A stretch of DNA of 58,639 nucleotides, from contig DFOS01000003.1 of assembly GCA_002376845.1 (NCBI GenBank), positions 1 to 58,639 of the forward strand. Reading direction: 5' to 3'. This document shows, one piece after another, positions 17,560-25,681 of this stretch (positions within the stretch are counted from its first letter, which is position 1; every line of letters begins with the position of its first letter). The translations under genes and the position numbers were made by a program. The stretch comes from Bdellovibrionaceae bacterium UBA3535 (GTDB lineage Bacteria > Bdellovibrionota > Bdellovibrionia > Bdellovibrionales > UBA840). The notes beneath the pieces were generated by a model. The model searched no databases and was not told the DNA's origin. It saw only the letters and a list, made by a program, of their open reading frames with translations.

Positions 17560-17792
17560 AGGTGTCAGCTACCTTTTCCGCATCTAGCATCCAGGAATCG
17601 GATATGAAGATGATCGGTGATATATTATACCTATAGAAAATTAATTAACGAATATATCTTAAAAGCATCCCATTTTATAAAAAGCCCCAGTGAATGTTGG
17701 GGCATTATGCGCATGCCAGGCTTGAATAAGTGTCAGCTATATTCGATTGATCCGCCTCTCGGACAAGCTTGCGGAAAAGGTAGCTGACACCT
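17560..17792. repeat. REP-like element: 23-base perfect inverted repeat around 187 bases
   Basis: Bases 17560-17582 and 17770-17792 are perfect reverse complements over 23 bases, with core GGTGTCAGCTACC. A third partial copy (GTGTCAGCTA) lies at 17730-17739, and a near-copy with two differences lies at 37398-37420. This is typical of dispersed REP/BIME-type elements; no REP-associated transposase is in the window. The terminator of the downstream minus-strand gene lies inside. Confidence 0.7.
17679..17703 (-). terminator. Rho-independent terminator of the 17799-18128 gene
   Basis: On the minus strand GCCCCA and TGGGGC (17684-17689 and 17698-17703) form a 6-base GC stem with an 8-base loop, followed directly by a CTTTTTATA run. 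It lies about 100 bases after the stop of the minus-strand gene. Confidence 0.75.
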
Positions 17793-17798
17793 AAGTAC

Positions 17799-18128
17799 CT
17801 AAGAAACATGCTTTTTGGCTGCCTTGGTCATCGGCATAAATTTAATCTTGGAATTTTCATATTCCAAAATTTTTGCGTAGGCTGCTTGAAAGGAATAATA
17901 AATGGCCTCCATAAGCTTTGCCGACTCAATTTCTTGTTCCACATAATAGGCCCCGCATTCAATCATCATATAAACGCGGTAAAGTTCATCATCCTTTGTT
18001 ATCTTGGCATGAAAGCCAGAGTGAAAAGGAGCAGCTCTTTCTAAATCGGCAATGAATTCTTTCAAGGATGCTTTTAAGCTAGGTTGCGGTTCAAAGCCTT
18101 CAAATAAAACGGCATCTAAAGACCACAT
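17799..18128 (-). CDS. Conserved-looking small cytosolic protein of unknown function
   Basis: A 109-residue soluble protein. ATG 18128 follows a perfect GGAGG five bases upstream, and the six-codon extension to 18146 would place that site inside the gene. The fold looks alpha/beta, with FHAKITKDDELYRVYMMIE and a Tyr-rich helix AIYYSFQAAYAKIL. There is a loose resemblance to ribosome-hibernation (HPF-like) proteins, too weak to assign. It is monocistronic with a terminator after it. Confidence 0.65.
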   Translation of the reverse strand: MWSLDAVLFEGFEPQPSLKASLKEFIADLERAAPFHSGFHAKITKDDELYRVYMMIECGAYYVEQEIESAKLMEAIYYSFQAAYAKILEYENSKIKFMPMTKAAKKHVS

Positions 18129-18301
18129 AAGTACCTCCAGGTACACTAGTATTATAACATTTTATTAAGTAAAAATAAATGAAGTCCTTCAGATGCGATA
18201 TGAGCCTGGACAAACGTAAAAATCTTAATAGCTATTCTTATACTGAGACAATGCAGATCTTCTAGATGACGGTTCCTTCTAATTGCGGTTAAAATCCTAA
18301 T

Positions 18302-18427
18302 ATGGATCAAAATGAGACGCTCATTCTTTATCGAAAACGTCCCTTTTGGAAGAAGCTTCTTGTATATCTTTTAATGCTTCTTGTTTTGGTAGGCATTTTC
18401 TTGCTTTTTTTCCGCGATCACTATTAA
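18302..18427 (+). CDS. Putative 41-residue single-pass membrane protein
   Basis: A short ORF, ATG 18302 to TAA 18427. A charged start (MDQNETLILYRKRPFWKK) is followed by one strongly hydrophobic helix, LLVYLLMLLVLVGIFLLFF, and a short basic tail. The next gene, the DMT transporter, starts 9 bases later, so the two may form an operon. No good ribosome-binding site precedes it, which lowers confidence. Confidence 0.45.
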   Translation: MDQNETLILYRKRPFWKKLLVYLLMLLVLVGIFLLFFRDHY

Positions 18428-18436
18428 TAGGCGTGT

Positions 18437-19318
18437 ATGTCTACACTTAGTTATATATTGGCGTTCTCTGCCGATCTATGTTTTGCTTCCTCGTCGCTGA
18501 TATTTACGCACTTTTCTCGTAAGCATCGGGTTTATTGGATGAATGCTTTCAAGGCCCTTGTTGCTCTGCTTGCAGGAGCTATTGTCTTGCTTTTTTTACC
18601 ACAAGTGCATTGGAGTCAGGCCCAAGTCTATTTTTTACTTAGTGGAATCTCAGGGCTTTTTATCGGGGATATGTTGCTGTTTAAAGCATTTACCTTGCTT
18701 GGCCCAGGGCGAAGCTTGGTTCTCTATGGCTTTCATCCTTTTTTTGTGGGCCTTGTTTCTTATTATTTATTTGATCAAGTCATTCACCCCTGGCAGTGGC
18801 TTTCCATAATTTTTCTCATTGCCTGTTTGCTTACCTTTTCTCTGGAGAACAAGCGGATGTACCAAACGTGGGGGCTTAAGGGCAGTCTCTTTGCTCTTGC
18901 AGGTATCCTATTGGATGCCGCAGGTGTTCTGCTTTCTAAGTATGGATTTGAGCATAGTGACACTCATTTTCTTCAAGCCAATGCCATTCGCTCCTTTGCT
19001 GCGGCAATGTGTTTTGCTGGATTCATCTATTTTCGTAAACTACCTTTTTTCTCTGTTTTTGTGCTGATGTCGACAAAGCAAAAAAGCATGGTGACTTTGG
19101 GTAGTTTTATGGGAACCTTTTTGGCTCTTAGTTTGTATATGTGGGCCATAGACATTGGCCATTTGGCAACAATTTCTGCCATTGCGGTGACAACCCCCTT
19201 TTTGGCGGCATTTTTTGAATCCTTGTATGAAAAAAAATGGCCAAGCCCTTATTTTTTGCTAGCCCTGGTCTTTTTTGTTATAGGTTTTAGTCTATTGGTG
19301 CTACCTGGGAGTTTTTGA
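18437..19318 (+). CDS. DMT-superfamily (EamA-type) transporter
   Basis: A 293-residue protein with about ten hydrophobic helices in two EamA-like halves (residues ~1-135 and ~148-290). Landmarks are the N-terminal SYILAFSADLCFASSSLIF helix, GLFIGDMLLFKAFTLLGPGRS at the helix 3-4 junction and ISAIAVTTPFLAAFFES in the second half. It probably exports or imports a small metabolite; substrate cannot be read from sequence. Its TGA overlaps the lipB ATG by one base (TGATG). Confidence 0.88.
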   Translation: MSTLSYILAFSADLCFASSSLIFTHFSRKHRVYWMNAFKALVALLAGAIVLLFLPQVHWSQAQVYFLLSGISGLFIGDMLLFKAFTLLGPGRSLVLYGFHPFFVGLVSYYLFDQVIHPWQWLSIIFLIACLLTFSLENKRMYQTWGLKGSLFALAGILLDAAGVLLSKYGFEHSDTHFLQANAIRSFAAAMCFAGFIYFRKLPFFSVFVLMSTKQKSMVTLGSFMGTFLALSLYMWAIDIGHLATISAIAVTTPFLAAFFESLYEKKWPSPYFLLALVFFVIGFSLLVLPGSF

Positions 19319-19977
19319 TGGAGTTGAAATATTATGGCTGCCTAGCCTACGCAGATGCCCTAGAATTGCAGCAAAAACATTGGCAGGCAGTAAAAGAGGG
19401 AAAGAGTAAGGCTCATATCATGGCCCTAGAGCATGCCAATGTTATCAGTCTTGGTAGGCGTGCCAAAATGGAAGAAGAAGTTCTTGCTACTAGAGAACAA
19501 TTGTACGCAAAAGCCGTGGATGTCTGCGCAAGTGATCGTGGTGGTTTGGCAACGGTACATAGTCCTGGGCAATTGGTTATTTACCCGATTTTACGACTGC
19601 AGGATTATGGCTGGGGAGTTCGCCAGCTTGTTTGCCATTTGTTGAAGGTGAGTCAAAGCACTTTGCAAGACTACAATTTTACTACGAGTGTTCTACCCGA
19701 TGAGAGCGGCTTGCAGTACGGGGATAAAAAAATGGCCTTTGTTGGACTGCGAGTGCAAGAGGGCATCAGTCGCCATGGCCTGGCCATCAATCTTTCCAAT
19801 GATCTTTCTTTGTTTGATTTGATACGTTCTTGTGGTCTGCGGCAGCGAAAGCATACCTCCATGAAGAATGAAGGTTATACGGTTACGGTCCAAGACTTTT
19901 TAAGCTCCTGGCAAAAAAACTGGGAAAAGAGTCTGCAAAACTGCGAAATAAATGCGCATTGCGAGGCAGGCGTTTGA
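19318..19977 (+). CDS. lipB: Octanoyl-[ACP]:protein N-octanoyltransferase LipB
   Basis: Transfers octanoate from acyl carrier protein to lipoyl domains of 2-oxoacid dehydrogenases and GcvH. The 219-residue protein has the LipB signatures RGGLATVHSPGQLVIYP (family RGGxxTYHGPGQ), KMAFVGLRV with the catalytic Lys, and the catalytic Cys in RSCGL. ATG 19318 is chosen; a TTG one codon earlier would overlap the transporter more. The fab cluster that supplies octanoyl-ACP is about 31 kb away. No lipA is in the window. Confidence 0.93.
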   Translation: MELKYYGCLAYADALELQQKHWQAVKEGKSKAHIMALEHANVISLGRRAKMEEEVLATREQLYAKAVDVCASDRGGLATVHSPGQLVIYPILRLQDYGWGVRQLVCHLLKVSQSTLQDYNFTTSVLPDESGLQYGDKKMAFVGLRVQEGISRHGLAINLSNDLSLFDLIRSCGLRQRKHTSMKNEGYTVTVQDFLSSWQKNWEKSLQNCEINAHCEAGV

Positions 19978-20002
19978 CCCCCTTTAGGCTTAGGGATAAA
20001 CC
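19974..20002 (+). promoter_or_regulatory. Candidate promoter of tRNA-Val
   Basis: TTGACC (19974-19979, overlapping the lipB stop) and TAAACC (19997-20002) are 17 bases apart, and the tRNA starts 11 bases later. The -35 is good, the -10 poor. Confidence 0.35.
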
Positions 20003-20012
20003 TGTAATCAGT

Positions 20013-20088
20013 GGGGCGTTAGCTCAGTTGGTAGAGTAGTAGCTCGACAAGCTATTGGTCACTGGTTCGAGTCCAGTACGCCCCACCA
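20013..20088 (+). tRNA. tRNA-Val (GAC)
   Basis: A complete 76-base cloverleaf with encoded CCA. The acceptor stem GGGGCGT/ACGCCCC is fully paired, the D stem GCTC/GAGT has one G-T pair, the anticodon stem is GTAGC/GCTAT, the variable loop is TGGTC and the T arm ACTGG-TTCGAGT-CCAGT. The anticodon loop is TCGACAA with anticodon GAC (20046-20048), reading valine codons GUC/GUU. Position 33 is C where nearly all elongator tRNAs have U. Confidence 0.93.
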
Positions 20089-20171
20089 TGAATGTGTTTT
20101 TTCGGTTCTGGATGTTCCGAAGGTTGGTTGAAGGAAGGCCTTAGGCCAAACCATACAACATAAGGTGTTTT

Positions 20172-20534
20172 ATGATACGCTTAGAGTATAAGAATCCAGA
20201 TGGCACGAGTGAGTCCATAGATGCTGAGCTTCGTGAGTTAAAGGGGCAAGATAAGGTGAAAGGTGCCTTTCTTTCTTTTTTGGCTTTTATTGCTTTAGCT
20301 TGTGTTAGTGTTTTTATACCGGTTGCGCATTTTATTTTGGTGCCCTTATTTTTTGGCTTGGCTCTATACTTTGCTTACTCAGCCTTTCAACATACCTTAG
20401 AGGTTGGTGAATTTGTATTCACCTGTCCCTCGTGCAATCACAAAATCACCTCGAAAAAACAACGCGTAAAAGAGGCTCTAAAACTTCACTGTCCCAATTG
20501 TCGTCACCAGGTTTATATTCGAGCTGTAGGATGA
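20172..20534 (+). CDS. Small membrane protein with a C-terminal zinc ribbon
   Basis: A 120-residue protein with a soluble N-terminus, two adjacent transmembrane helices (about residues 32-53 and 54-70) and a C-terminal CPSC-X17-CPNC motif that should form a zinc ribbon in the cytoplasm. AAGGTG precedes ATG 20172. Its TGA overlaps the next ATG by 4 bases (ATGA), coupling it to the dihydrouridine synthase gene. No function is known. Confidence 0.75.
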   Translation: MIRLEYKNPDGTSESIDAELRELKGQDKVKGAFLSFLAFIALACVSVFIPVAHFILVPLFFGLALYFAYSAFQHTLEVGEFVFTCPSCNHKITSKKQRVKEALKLHCPNCRHQVYIRAVG

Positions 20535-21544
20535 TCCATCCTGACTTTCCTTTGGCTTTGGCCCCAATGGTTGGGCTTTCCCATGTGGCTCTAAGGCGTT
20601 TGATTTTGGATTATCTACCAGACACCCCCCAAACATTTTGGCCAACCGAGATGTTAAATTCAAGACGATTGCCATATCAAGACTTGGGCAATACTCCGGA
20701 GACTTTACGGTGCGATAGGGATCATAATTTGGTGCCGCAGCTTTTGGCCAACGAAGAAGAATTCATTTACATGTCGGTGCAAAAACTAAAAGACTGGGGA
20801 GCTGCCGCAATAGATATCAATATGGGCTGCCCAGTAAAAAAGGCGCTTCGTCATAACTATGGCGTCTCGTTGATGGGAGATATTTCCTATGCGGCGCAAA
20901 TTACTAAGTGGGCGAAGCAAGCATCCGCGCTGCCAGTTAGTGTAAAAGTGCGGGCCGGCATAGAAAGTGACTCGATTTTTTTAAAAGATTTTTTGCAAGC
21001 ACTCGAGGCGGCAGGAGCTAGTTGGATCACCATTCACCCAAGATTGGCAAAAGAAAAACGCCGAGGCCTTGCAGATTGGAAGTTGGTAGCAAAGATGAAG
21101 GAGCATTTAGGCATACCGGTAATCGGCAATGGGGATGTGCAATGCTTTGCCGATATTGATAAAATGTTTGAGATTGCCAATTGTGATGCGGTGATGATTG
21201 GCCGCTCGTTGAACGCAAAGCCCTGGCTTCTTAGGCAGTGGTTGGAGAGCAAGGGGAAAGCGGCCGTATCCGATATGGATTATTCTAACCCTGAATGGCA
21301 GGCAAAGGAATATGGCCGCTCCATGCTAAAACTACTGACGTATTTGCAAGACTATTACGGGGAGGCCCTGGCTCTACGTAAGTTTCGCTTTCATATTAGG
21401 ACAAACCATATGTGGCTTGCCTATGGTCATCAATTGATAGGCTTGGTGAACAAACACAAGTCCATTAAGGAGCTTACAAGTGATTGGTTGCGATTTTTTG
21501 AACAGCCTCTAAGGATGTATGAAACAACGAATTTGCGTTACTAA
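20531..21544 (+). CDS. tRNA-dihydrouridine synthase (Dus family)
   Basis: An FMN/NADPH-dependent reductase that makes dihydrouridine in tRNA D-loops, 337 residues. It opens with LALAPMVGLSHVALRRL, the family start, and carries DINMGCPVKKALRHNYG with the catalytic Cys, KVRAGIESD, and the FMN phosphate-binding GNGDVQ and VMIGRSL motifs. The true start is ATG 20531, overlapping the zinc-ribbon gene by ATGA; the frame upstream to 20432 is a shadow. Which Dus subtype it is cannot be fixed by eye. It lies close to the tRNA gene and converges with the glutaredoxin gene. Confidence 0.9.
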   Translation: MIHPDFPLALAPMVGLSHVALRRLILDYLPDTPQTFWPTEMLNSRRLPYQDLGNTPETLRCDRDHNLVPQLLANEEEFIYMSVQKLKDWGAAAIDINMGCPVKKALRHNYGVSLMGDISYAAQITKWAKQASALPVSVKVRAGIESDSIFLKDFLQALEAAGASWITIHPRLAKEKRRGLADWKLVAKMKEHLGIPVIGNGDVQCFADIDKMFEIANCDAVMIGRSLNAKPWLLRQWLESKGKAAVSDMDYSNPEWQAKEYGRSMLKLLTYLQDYYGEALALRKFRFHIRTNHMWLAYGHQLIGLVNKHKSIKELTSDWLRFFEQPLRMYETTNLRY

Positions 21545-21795
21545 ATCCCGAGCTTTGCATCTAGCTGACCCTCAGCTTCCAATGCAGAAAGCTCGGAGAA
21601 TCCGCCGATAAGTTCTTCTTCAATAAAAATTTGCGGAACCGTTCGCATGCCTGTTTTGGCGATCAGGGCTTGCATCTCTTCGGGCCGGTTTTCCATATTG
21701 ATTTCTTCGTAGCCCACACCTTTTTGCTCCAGCAGTCTTTTTGCGTGAACGCAGTAGGGGCAATAGTCTTTCGAATATAGGATCACTTTTTTCAT
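21541..21795 (-). CDS. grxC: Glutaredoxin
   Basis: An 84-residue dithiol glutaredoxin that uses glutathione to reduce disulfides. The active site is DYCPYC near residue 10, followed by AKRLLEQKG; TVPQIFIE holds the cis-Pro and GG-F-S-E-L the glutathione-binding region. Length and motifs fit the GrxC type. Its ATG overlaps the antiporter stop by ATGA, so the two are one operon. Confidence 0.93.
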   Translation of the reverse strand: MKKVILYSKDYCPYCVHAKRLLEQKGVGYEEINMENRPEEMQALIAKTGMRTVPQIFIEEELIGGFSELSALEAEGQLDAKLGI

Positions 21796-23009
21796 TGTTT
21801 CACCGCCTTTGAGTTAGTATCTGCGGACATTACAAAACGTCGGTAAATTTGTGGCCCAATAAGGGTGGATAGCGCGCCAACGATGACAAGGGAAGAGAAA
21901 AGTCCTTGATCGATAAAGCCTTTTTCAAAGGCTATGTTGGCAACAACCAAATCCATTACGCCGCGGCCGCATAGGGCCGTACCAACAGCTAAGCCGGTTG
22001 TGCTAGAAATCCCAACCACTTTGGCGCCAAGATATCCAGCCAGCCATTTGGAAGCCACCGCCAGTGCCAATAGAGCAAAGACAAACCAGTAACTTTCAAT
22101 GGCGGCAAAGTTGAACTCCAGGCCAACGTAGGCAAAAAAGACCGGTGCCAAAAATCCTGCAGAAACCGATTCAATGGTTTTCTCCAGCTCTTTGTAGCGG
22201 CGAGCCAGAAAGAATTTGCGGTCGATCATCAGTGCGCCAAAGAATGCGCCAATGATAAAATGAAAACCTAAGGATTCGCTGACCGAACCGAAAATGAGCA
22301 CAAACAATACCACCATGCCAAACAGGGCTTCGTTGCCAAAGGTGGCAATGATCTTTTCTGGCACACGCTCAAGATGAAATCCGCGGTCGATCAATTTTTC
22401 AATGATGATGTTGATGCTGGCAATAAAAGTGATTAAGACCATGAGCTTTCCGCCAATCAGGAAAATGGCAGTAGCCACTTCCATAAAGTCGCCGCTCTCA
22501 GGGATTTGCAGAACCACACCCAATGCTAGTAGAGCCAAAACATCTGCCACAATGACAGTGGCCATGGTATAGCTGGCAATCTCGGATTCGAGCCAACCAA
22601 AATCACGCAGCATTCGTAGGGCCACCGGTAGTGCGGTAATGGAAATGATCAATCCTAAAAATACGGAGCTAGCCGCACCCAATTGAAAGATTACACCAAA
22701 AATTGTGGCCAAGATAAAGGGAACAAGAAAACCAATGATGGAAAAGAATACGTTTTTGCCCTTAAAAACATCAATGATGTCTTTGAAATTCATCTCCAAT
22801 CCGGCGGCCAAAATAACCAGGAAGACAGCAAGCTCGGCAATACCACTTAGTCCATGCAAACTTGGGCTAATATAGCCCAATACTGCGGGGCCAAGGATGA
22901 CGCCAGCAAGGATTTCCCCCACAATTTCTGGTTGGTTCATGCGCACAAAAAGACGCCCCAACAAGCGGGCAAATACAATCAATAGTAGCAGGGACGTCAT
23001 TAATTCCAT
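21792..23009 (-). CDS. Cation:proton antiporter (CPA2/KefB-like), without TrkA-N domain
   Basis: A 405-residue integral membrane protein with about 12 helices. Signatures of the Na+/H+ exchanger domain are NQPEIVGEILAGVILGP at the N-terminus, AVFLVILAAGLEMNF, and VIVADVLALLALG with a buried Asp in helix 6. The C-terminal RCK/TrkA-N domains of full-length Kef proteins are absent, so it resembles NapA-type antiporters. Pairing with glutaredoxin by ATGA overlap may hint at thiol or glutathione sensing as in Kef systems, but that is inference. Confidence 0.88.
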   Translation of the reverse strand: MELMTSLLLLIVFARLLGRLFVRMNQPEIVGEILAGVILGPAVLGYISPSLHGLSGIAELAVFLVILAAGLEMNFKDIIDVFKGKNVFFSIIGFLVPFILATIFGVIFQLGAASSVFLGLIISITALPVALRMLRDFGWLESEIASYTMATVIVADVLALLALGVVLQIPESGDFMEVATAIFLIGGKLMVLITFIASINIIIEKLIDRGFHLERVPEKIIATFGNEALFGMVVLFVLIFGSVSESLGFHFIIGAFFGALMIDRKFFLARRYKELEKTIESVSAGFLAPVFFAYVGLEFNFAAIESYWFVFALLALAVASKWLAGYLGAKVVGISSTTGLAVGTALCGRGVMDLVVANIAFEKGFIDQGLFSSLVIVGALSTLIGPQIYRRFVMSADTNSKAVKQ

Positions 23010-23029
23010 GGAAAAACGTTAGCACAGAT

Positions 23030-23494
23030 TCAGCTTTGTGCCATCTTTAATACCTGTTGAAAGTCTTTTTCTTTTACAGGCTGAATGCTCAAACGCTGCC
23101 CACGCTGCACGACTAGCATATTTTTTAGCTGTTTATTTTCCTTTATATCGCTAAGTGGCACGTAATTGCTGAATTTTTTGACGTATTGAAGTTCCACACA
23201 GTACCAGCGCGGTTTTTCTTTTGTGGATTTTGCGTCAAAATATTTGGATTTTTTGTCGAACTGGGTGGGGTCTACTTGGGCCAATTTACTGACTTTCGCC
23301 ACTCCCGCAACACCAGGCGGTTCGGCGTTGGAGTGATAGAACAATACCTCGTCTCCAAGGGACATATCTTTCATCATAAAATTTCGAGCTTGGTAGTTGC
23401 GAATGCTATCCCAAAGAGTTTTCTTGTCTTTTTTAAGATTATCAATGGAGTAAACACTGGGTTCGGACTTCATTAGCCAATATTTTTTTGCCAT
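23030..23494 (-). CDS. EVE-domain protein
   Basis: A 154-residue protein that is entirely an EVE domain (PUA-like fold), which binds modified bases in DNA or RNA. It starts YWLMKSEPSVYSIDNL and has the hallmark LWDSIRNYQARNFM, VLFYHSNAEPPGVAGVAKV and WYCVELQYV. ATG 23494 gives the family N-terminus; the 28-codon extension upstream is not conserved in character. It faces the alpha/beta hydrolase gene, so promoters for both must lie in about 35 bases or overlap the genes. Confidence 0.92.
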   Translation of the reverse strand: MAKKYWLMKSEPSVYSIDNLKKDKKTLWDSIRNYQARNFMMKDMSLGDEVLFYHSNAEPPGVAGVAKVSKLAQVDPTQFDKKSKYFDAKSTKEKPRWYCVELQYVKKFSNYVPLSDIKENKQLKNMLVVQRGQRLSIQPVKEKDFQQVLKMAQS

Positions 23495-23528
23495 GAGCTT
23501 TTTATAATCGATGCAAATGCCGCTGTAA

Positions 23529-24353
23529 ATGATTTCCTTCTGTGCTAAGAAAGTAGGAGTGAAAAAATATCTACCCATTGCTTACAATTTGCTGCCGCAC
23601 ACTAGCGCGCCATTTTTGCTGCATAAGTTTTTAAGCCCCACAAGATATACACGTCCAAAGCGTGAGCAAAGAATTTGGGCGCAGGGCAAAGTCCTTGATT
23701 GTGGAGACTTTCAGGCCAGGGCCTACAATTACCATGCAGAAAAAAAGGTGGTCTTTGTGCATGGTTGGTCGGGTAGGGGTTCGCAGTTTTATGCTTTTGT
23801 GGAGCCGCTGGTGGTGGCTGGTTATGCCGTACTGCTAGTGGATGGTCCCGCGCACGGGGATAGTGAGGGGACGAAAACAAATTTGGTGGATTTTACGCGG
23901 GCCCTTGCAAAGGCTTTACGTAATACGAATGTTCACGCTCTTGTGGGGCACTCATTTGGCGGCATGAGCATTTTGCTTAGTGCAAAGCTGGGTCTACAAG
24001 CAAAAAAACGCATTAGCATAGGCTCTCCCGTATATACGGCAAAGGTTGTGGAGTTTTTTGCCCGTAGAGTGGGATTGAAAGCTCATGCTTTAGCAATTCT
24101 AAAAAAATCCTTAGAGAAAGAAACGAAGATGGAGGTGGAGGAGGTGGATGCACATCCGCACTTTTCTACGCGTGATTGTGACTACCTCATTGTTCATGAT
24201 ACGAAAGACAAGCAGGTGGCGGTCGATCGGGCGGAAAGCTTGCAGAATAAATATTTGGGAGCCCAAACGCTAATTACCGAAGGTCTTGGGCATTTTCGTA
24301 TCTTATCCGATCAGCAAGTTGTCGCTAAAATTGTGGATTTTATAAAGTCCTAG
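23529..24353 (+). CDS. Alpha/beta hydrolase
   Basis: A 274-residue alpha/beta hydrolase with the HG oxyanion motif (VFVHGWSGRGSQF), the nucleophile elbow GHSFGG (Ser near residue 141), a late acid in VHDTKDKQV and the catalytic His in EGLGHFRI. No signal peptide is seen. Substrate is unknown; esterase or thioesterase is likely. ATG 23529 is used; a GTG at 23559 has no spacing to its binding site. Confidence 0.87.
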   Translation: MISFCAKKVGVKKYLPIAYNLLPHTSAPFLLHKFLSPTRYTRPKREQRIWAQGKVLDCGDFQARAYNYHAEKKVVFVHGWSGRGSQFYAFVEPLVVAGYAVLLVDGPAHGDSEGTKTNLVDFTRALAKALRNTNVHALVGHSFGGMSILLSAKLGLQAKKRISIGSPVYTAKVVEFFARRVGLKAHALAILKKSLEKETKMEVEEVDAHPHFSTRDCDYLIVHDTKDKQVAVDRAESLQNKYLGAQTLITEGLGHFRILSDQQVVAKIVDFIKS

Positions 24354-24404
24354 ACCTAAAAGAAAAAGACCTGACTTCGCCTGCTTGAAATTTTACAATG
24401 GGCT

Positions 24405-25283
24405 ATGGCCTTTGTAGAGTGGATCAACCGAGAAGACATTCGTCCGTTCATTTATATTCGTAGAGAAAACCGTGTGGCATTTCCGGGTGTATCGCATCCC
24501 ATCGATTGGTTCAATTTGGATAAGGTATTGGACCTTGATCCTATGCGTGTGAAAACCCAGCCTTTTGCGGAAGCCATTTACAATTTAGAGGGCAATCTTT
24601 TTTCTGAAGCTTCCATGCGCATGCCGCGTTGGGTTTTTTATGATTGTGCGATCATGCCTGGGATTACGGTCGGCTTTGCCATGCACCGTGATTCTATGAA
24701 TCAAAAAGCTTTGGATTTGATTCAACCAACCAAGGATTTGGAGTGGATTCCCATTTCTTTGTTCATTGCCATTCCCACCAATGCCAATGGGCAGTGGGTG
24801 GCGCACAATTTATGTTCGGTAAATACTGTGCTCGATAAAGATGAGCGGCTTTATGCTCTAGGTTTTTTAACCAAGGCCTTTGGTTTGTGGTATGCGAATA
24901 TAAGAAATTTGTGCGGCATGACCCAATGGGATTCGCCTGCCATAAAGCTGCACACACAGTATGGGCATCTGGAGATACTGACAGCATTCACACCGATCCA
25001 TACCCATCCGCAAACAGTGACCTATCGAACATGGGTGGACTCGCGATTGTGGTATCGTTTTTTCTCAAAAAGTCCGGCCAATGAATTTGAAGAGTTTTAT
25101 GAGCCATCAGATATTCAGGTAGATCCAAAAAATGAAGAAAATATGCGCGTATTGCAACGAGCCATTGAACGAGGAGCGGGGCCTTTTTATCTTTCTAGTC
25201 AAGATATGCTTCACAGAAACTTGGATGATGTGATACAAATTTACAAGCTTCGTAAACATTTACGTGAAAAAATTCGTTTCTAA
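24405..25283 (+). CDS. Cytosolic protein of unknown function
   Basis: A 292-residue soluble protein, rich in Trp, with no signal peptide. Distinctive stretches are EWINREDIRPFIYIRRENR, PRWVFYDCAIMPGITVGFA and IPTNANGQWVAHNLCSVN. An in-phase set of short overlaps makes this and the next three genes look like one operon (the zinc-finger gene starts 8 bases later). No family is recognised. Confidence 0.7.
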   Translation: MAFVEWINREDIRPFIYIRRENRVAFPGVSHPIDWFNLDKVLDLDPMRVKTQPFAEAIYNLEGNLFSEASMRMPRWVFYDCAIMPGITVGFAMHRDSMNQKALDLIQPTKDLEWIPISLFIAIPTNANGQWVAHNLCSVNTVLDKDERLYALGFLTKAFGLWYANIRNLCGMTQWDSPAIKLHTQYGHLEILTAFTPIHTHPQTVTYRTWVDSRLWYRFFSKSPANEFEEFYEPSDIQVDPKNEENMRVLQRAIERGAGPFYLSSQDMLHRNLDDVIQIYKLRKHLREKIRF

Positions 25284-25291
25284 GGATCGCC

Positions 25292-25681
25292 ATGCAAAGC
25301 TTGCCAGCCGTTGCCAAATCTTTTCCCACTTACTGTAAAAAATGTGATTGTGAGCGCTATCATAAAGTGATTGCCCATAAAACTGCCGTGTCGGCAAAGG
25401 TGCAATGTGAAGTTTGTGGTCGCAATTCTACTTTTTCTGTGGGAGCGAAAAGGCAAAAGTCTCTGCGCACCAAAAAAACAAAGACCTTAGGCAACTGGCA
25501 AGAAATTCAAGAGCATTTAGATAAGGAAAAGGCGAGTGAATACTCCATACGCTCCAAGTTTGATGAAAAGCAAACCATCTTGCACACGAAGTTTGGTTTT
25601 GGCTATGTGATGAAGGCCGATCCAACAAAAATTGAAGTGGTATTTCAAGAAGGCGTAAAGTCTTTAGTTCATAACCGATGA
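25292..25681 (+). CDS. Zinc-finger protein with a C-terminal FGxGxV module
   Basis: A 129-residue protein with an N-terminal CKKC-X22-CEVC pair that could bind zinc, a Lys-rich linker and a C-terminal module HTKFGFGYVMKADPTKIEVVFQEG with LVH at the end. That C-terminal pattern (H-x2-FG-x-G-x-V ... KI-x-V-x-F-x2-G ... LVH) recurs in proteins of deltaproteobacteria-like phyla, from memory. AAGGA precedes the ATG. The stop overlaps the next gene by ATGA. Confidence 0.72.
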   Translation: MQSLPAVAKSFPTYCKKCDCERYHKVIAHKTAVSAKVQCEVCGRNSTFSVGAKRQKSLRTKKTKTLGNWQEIQEHLDKEKASEYSIRSKFDEKQTILHTKFGFGYVMKADPTKIEVVFQEGVKSLVHNR

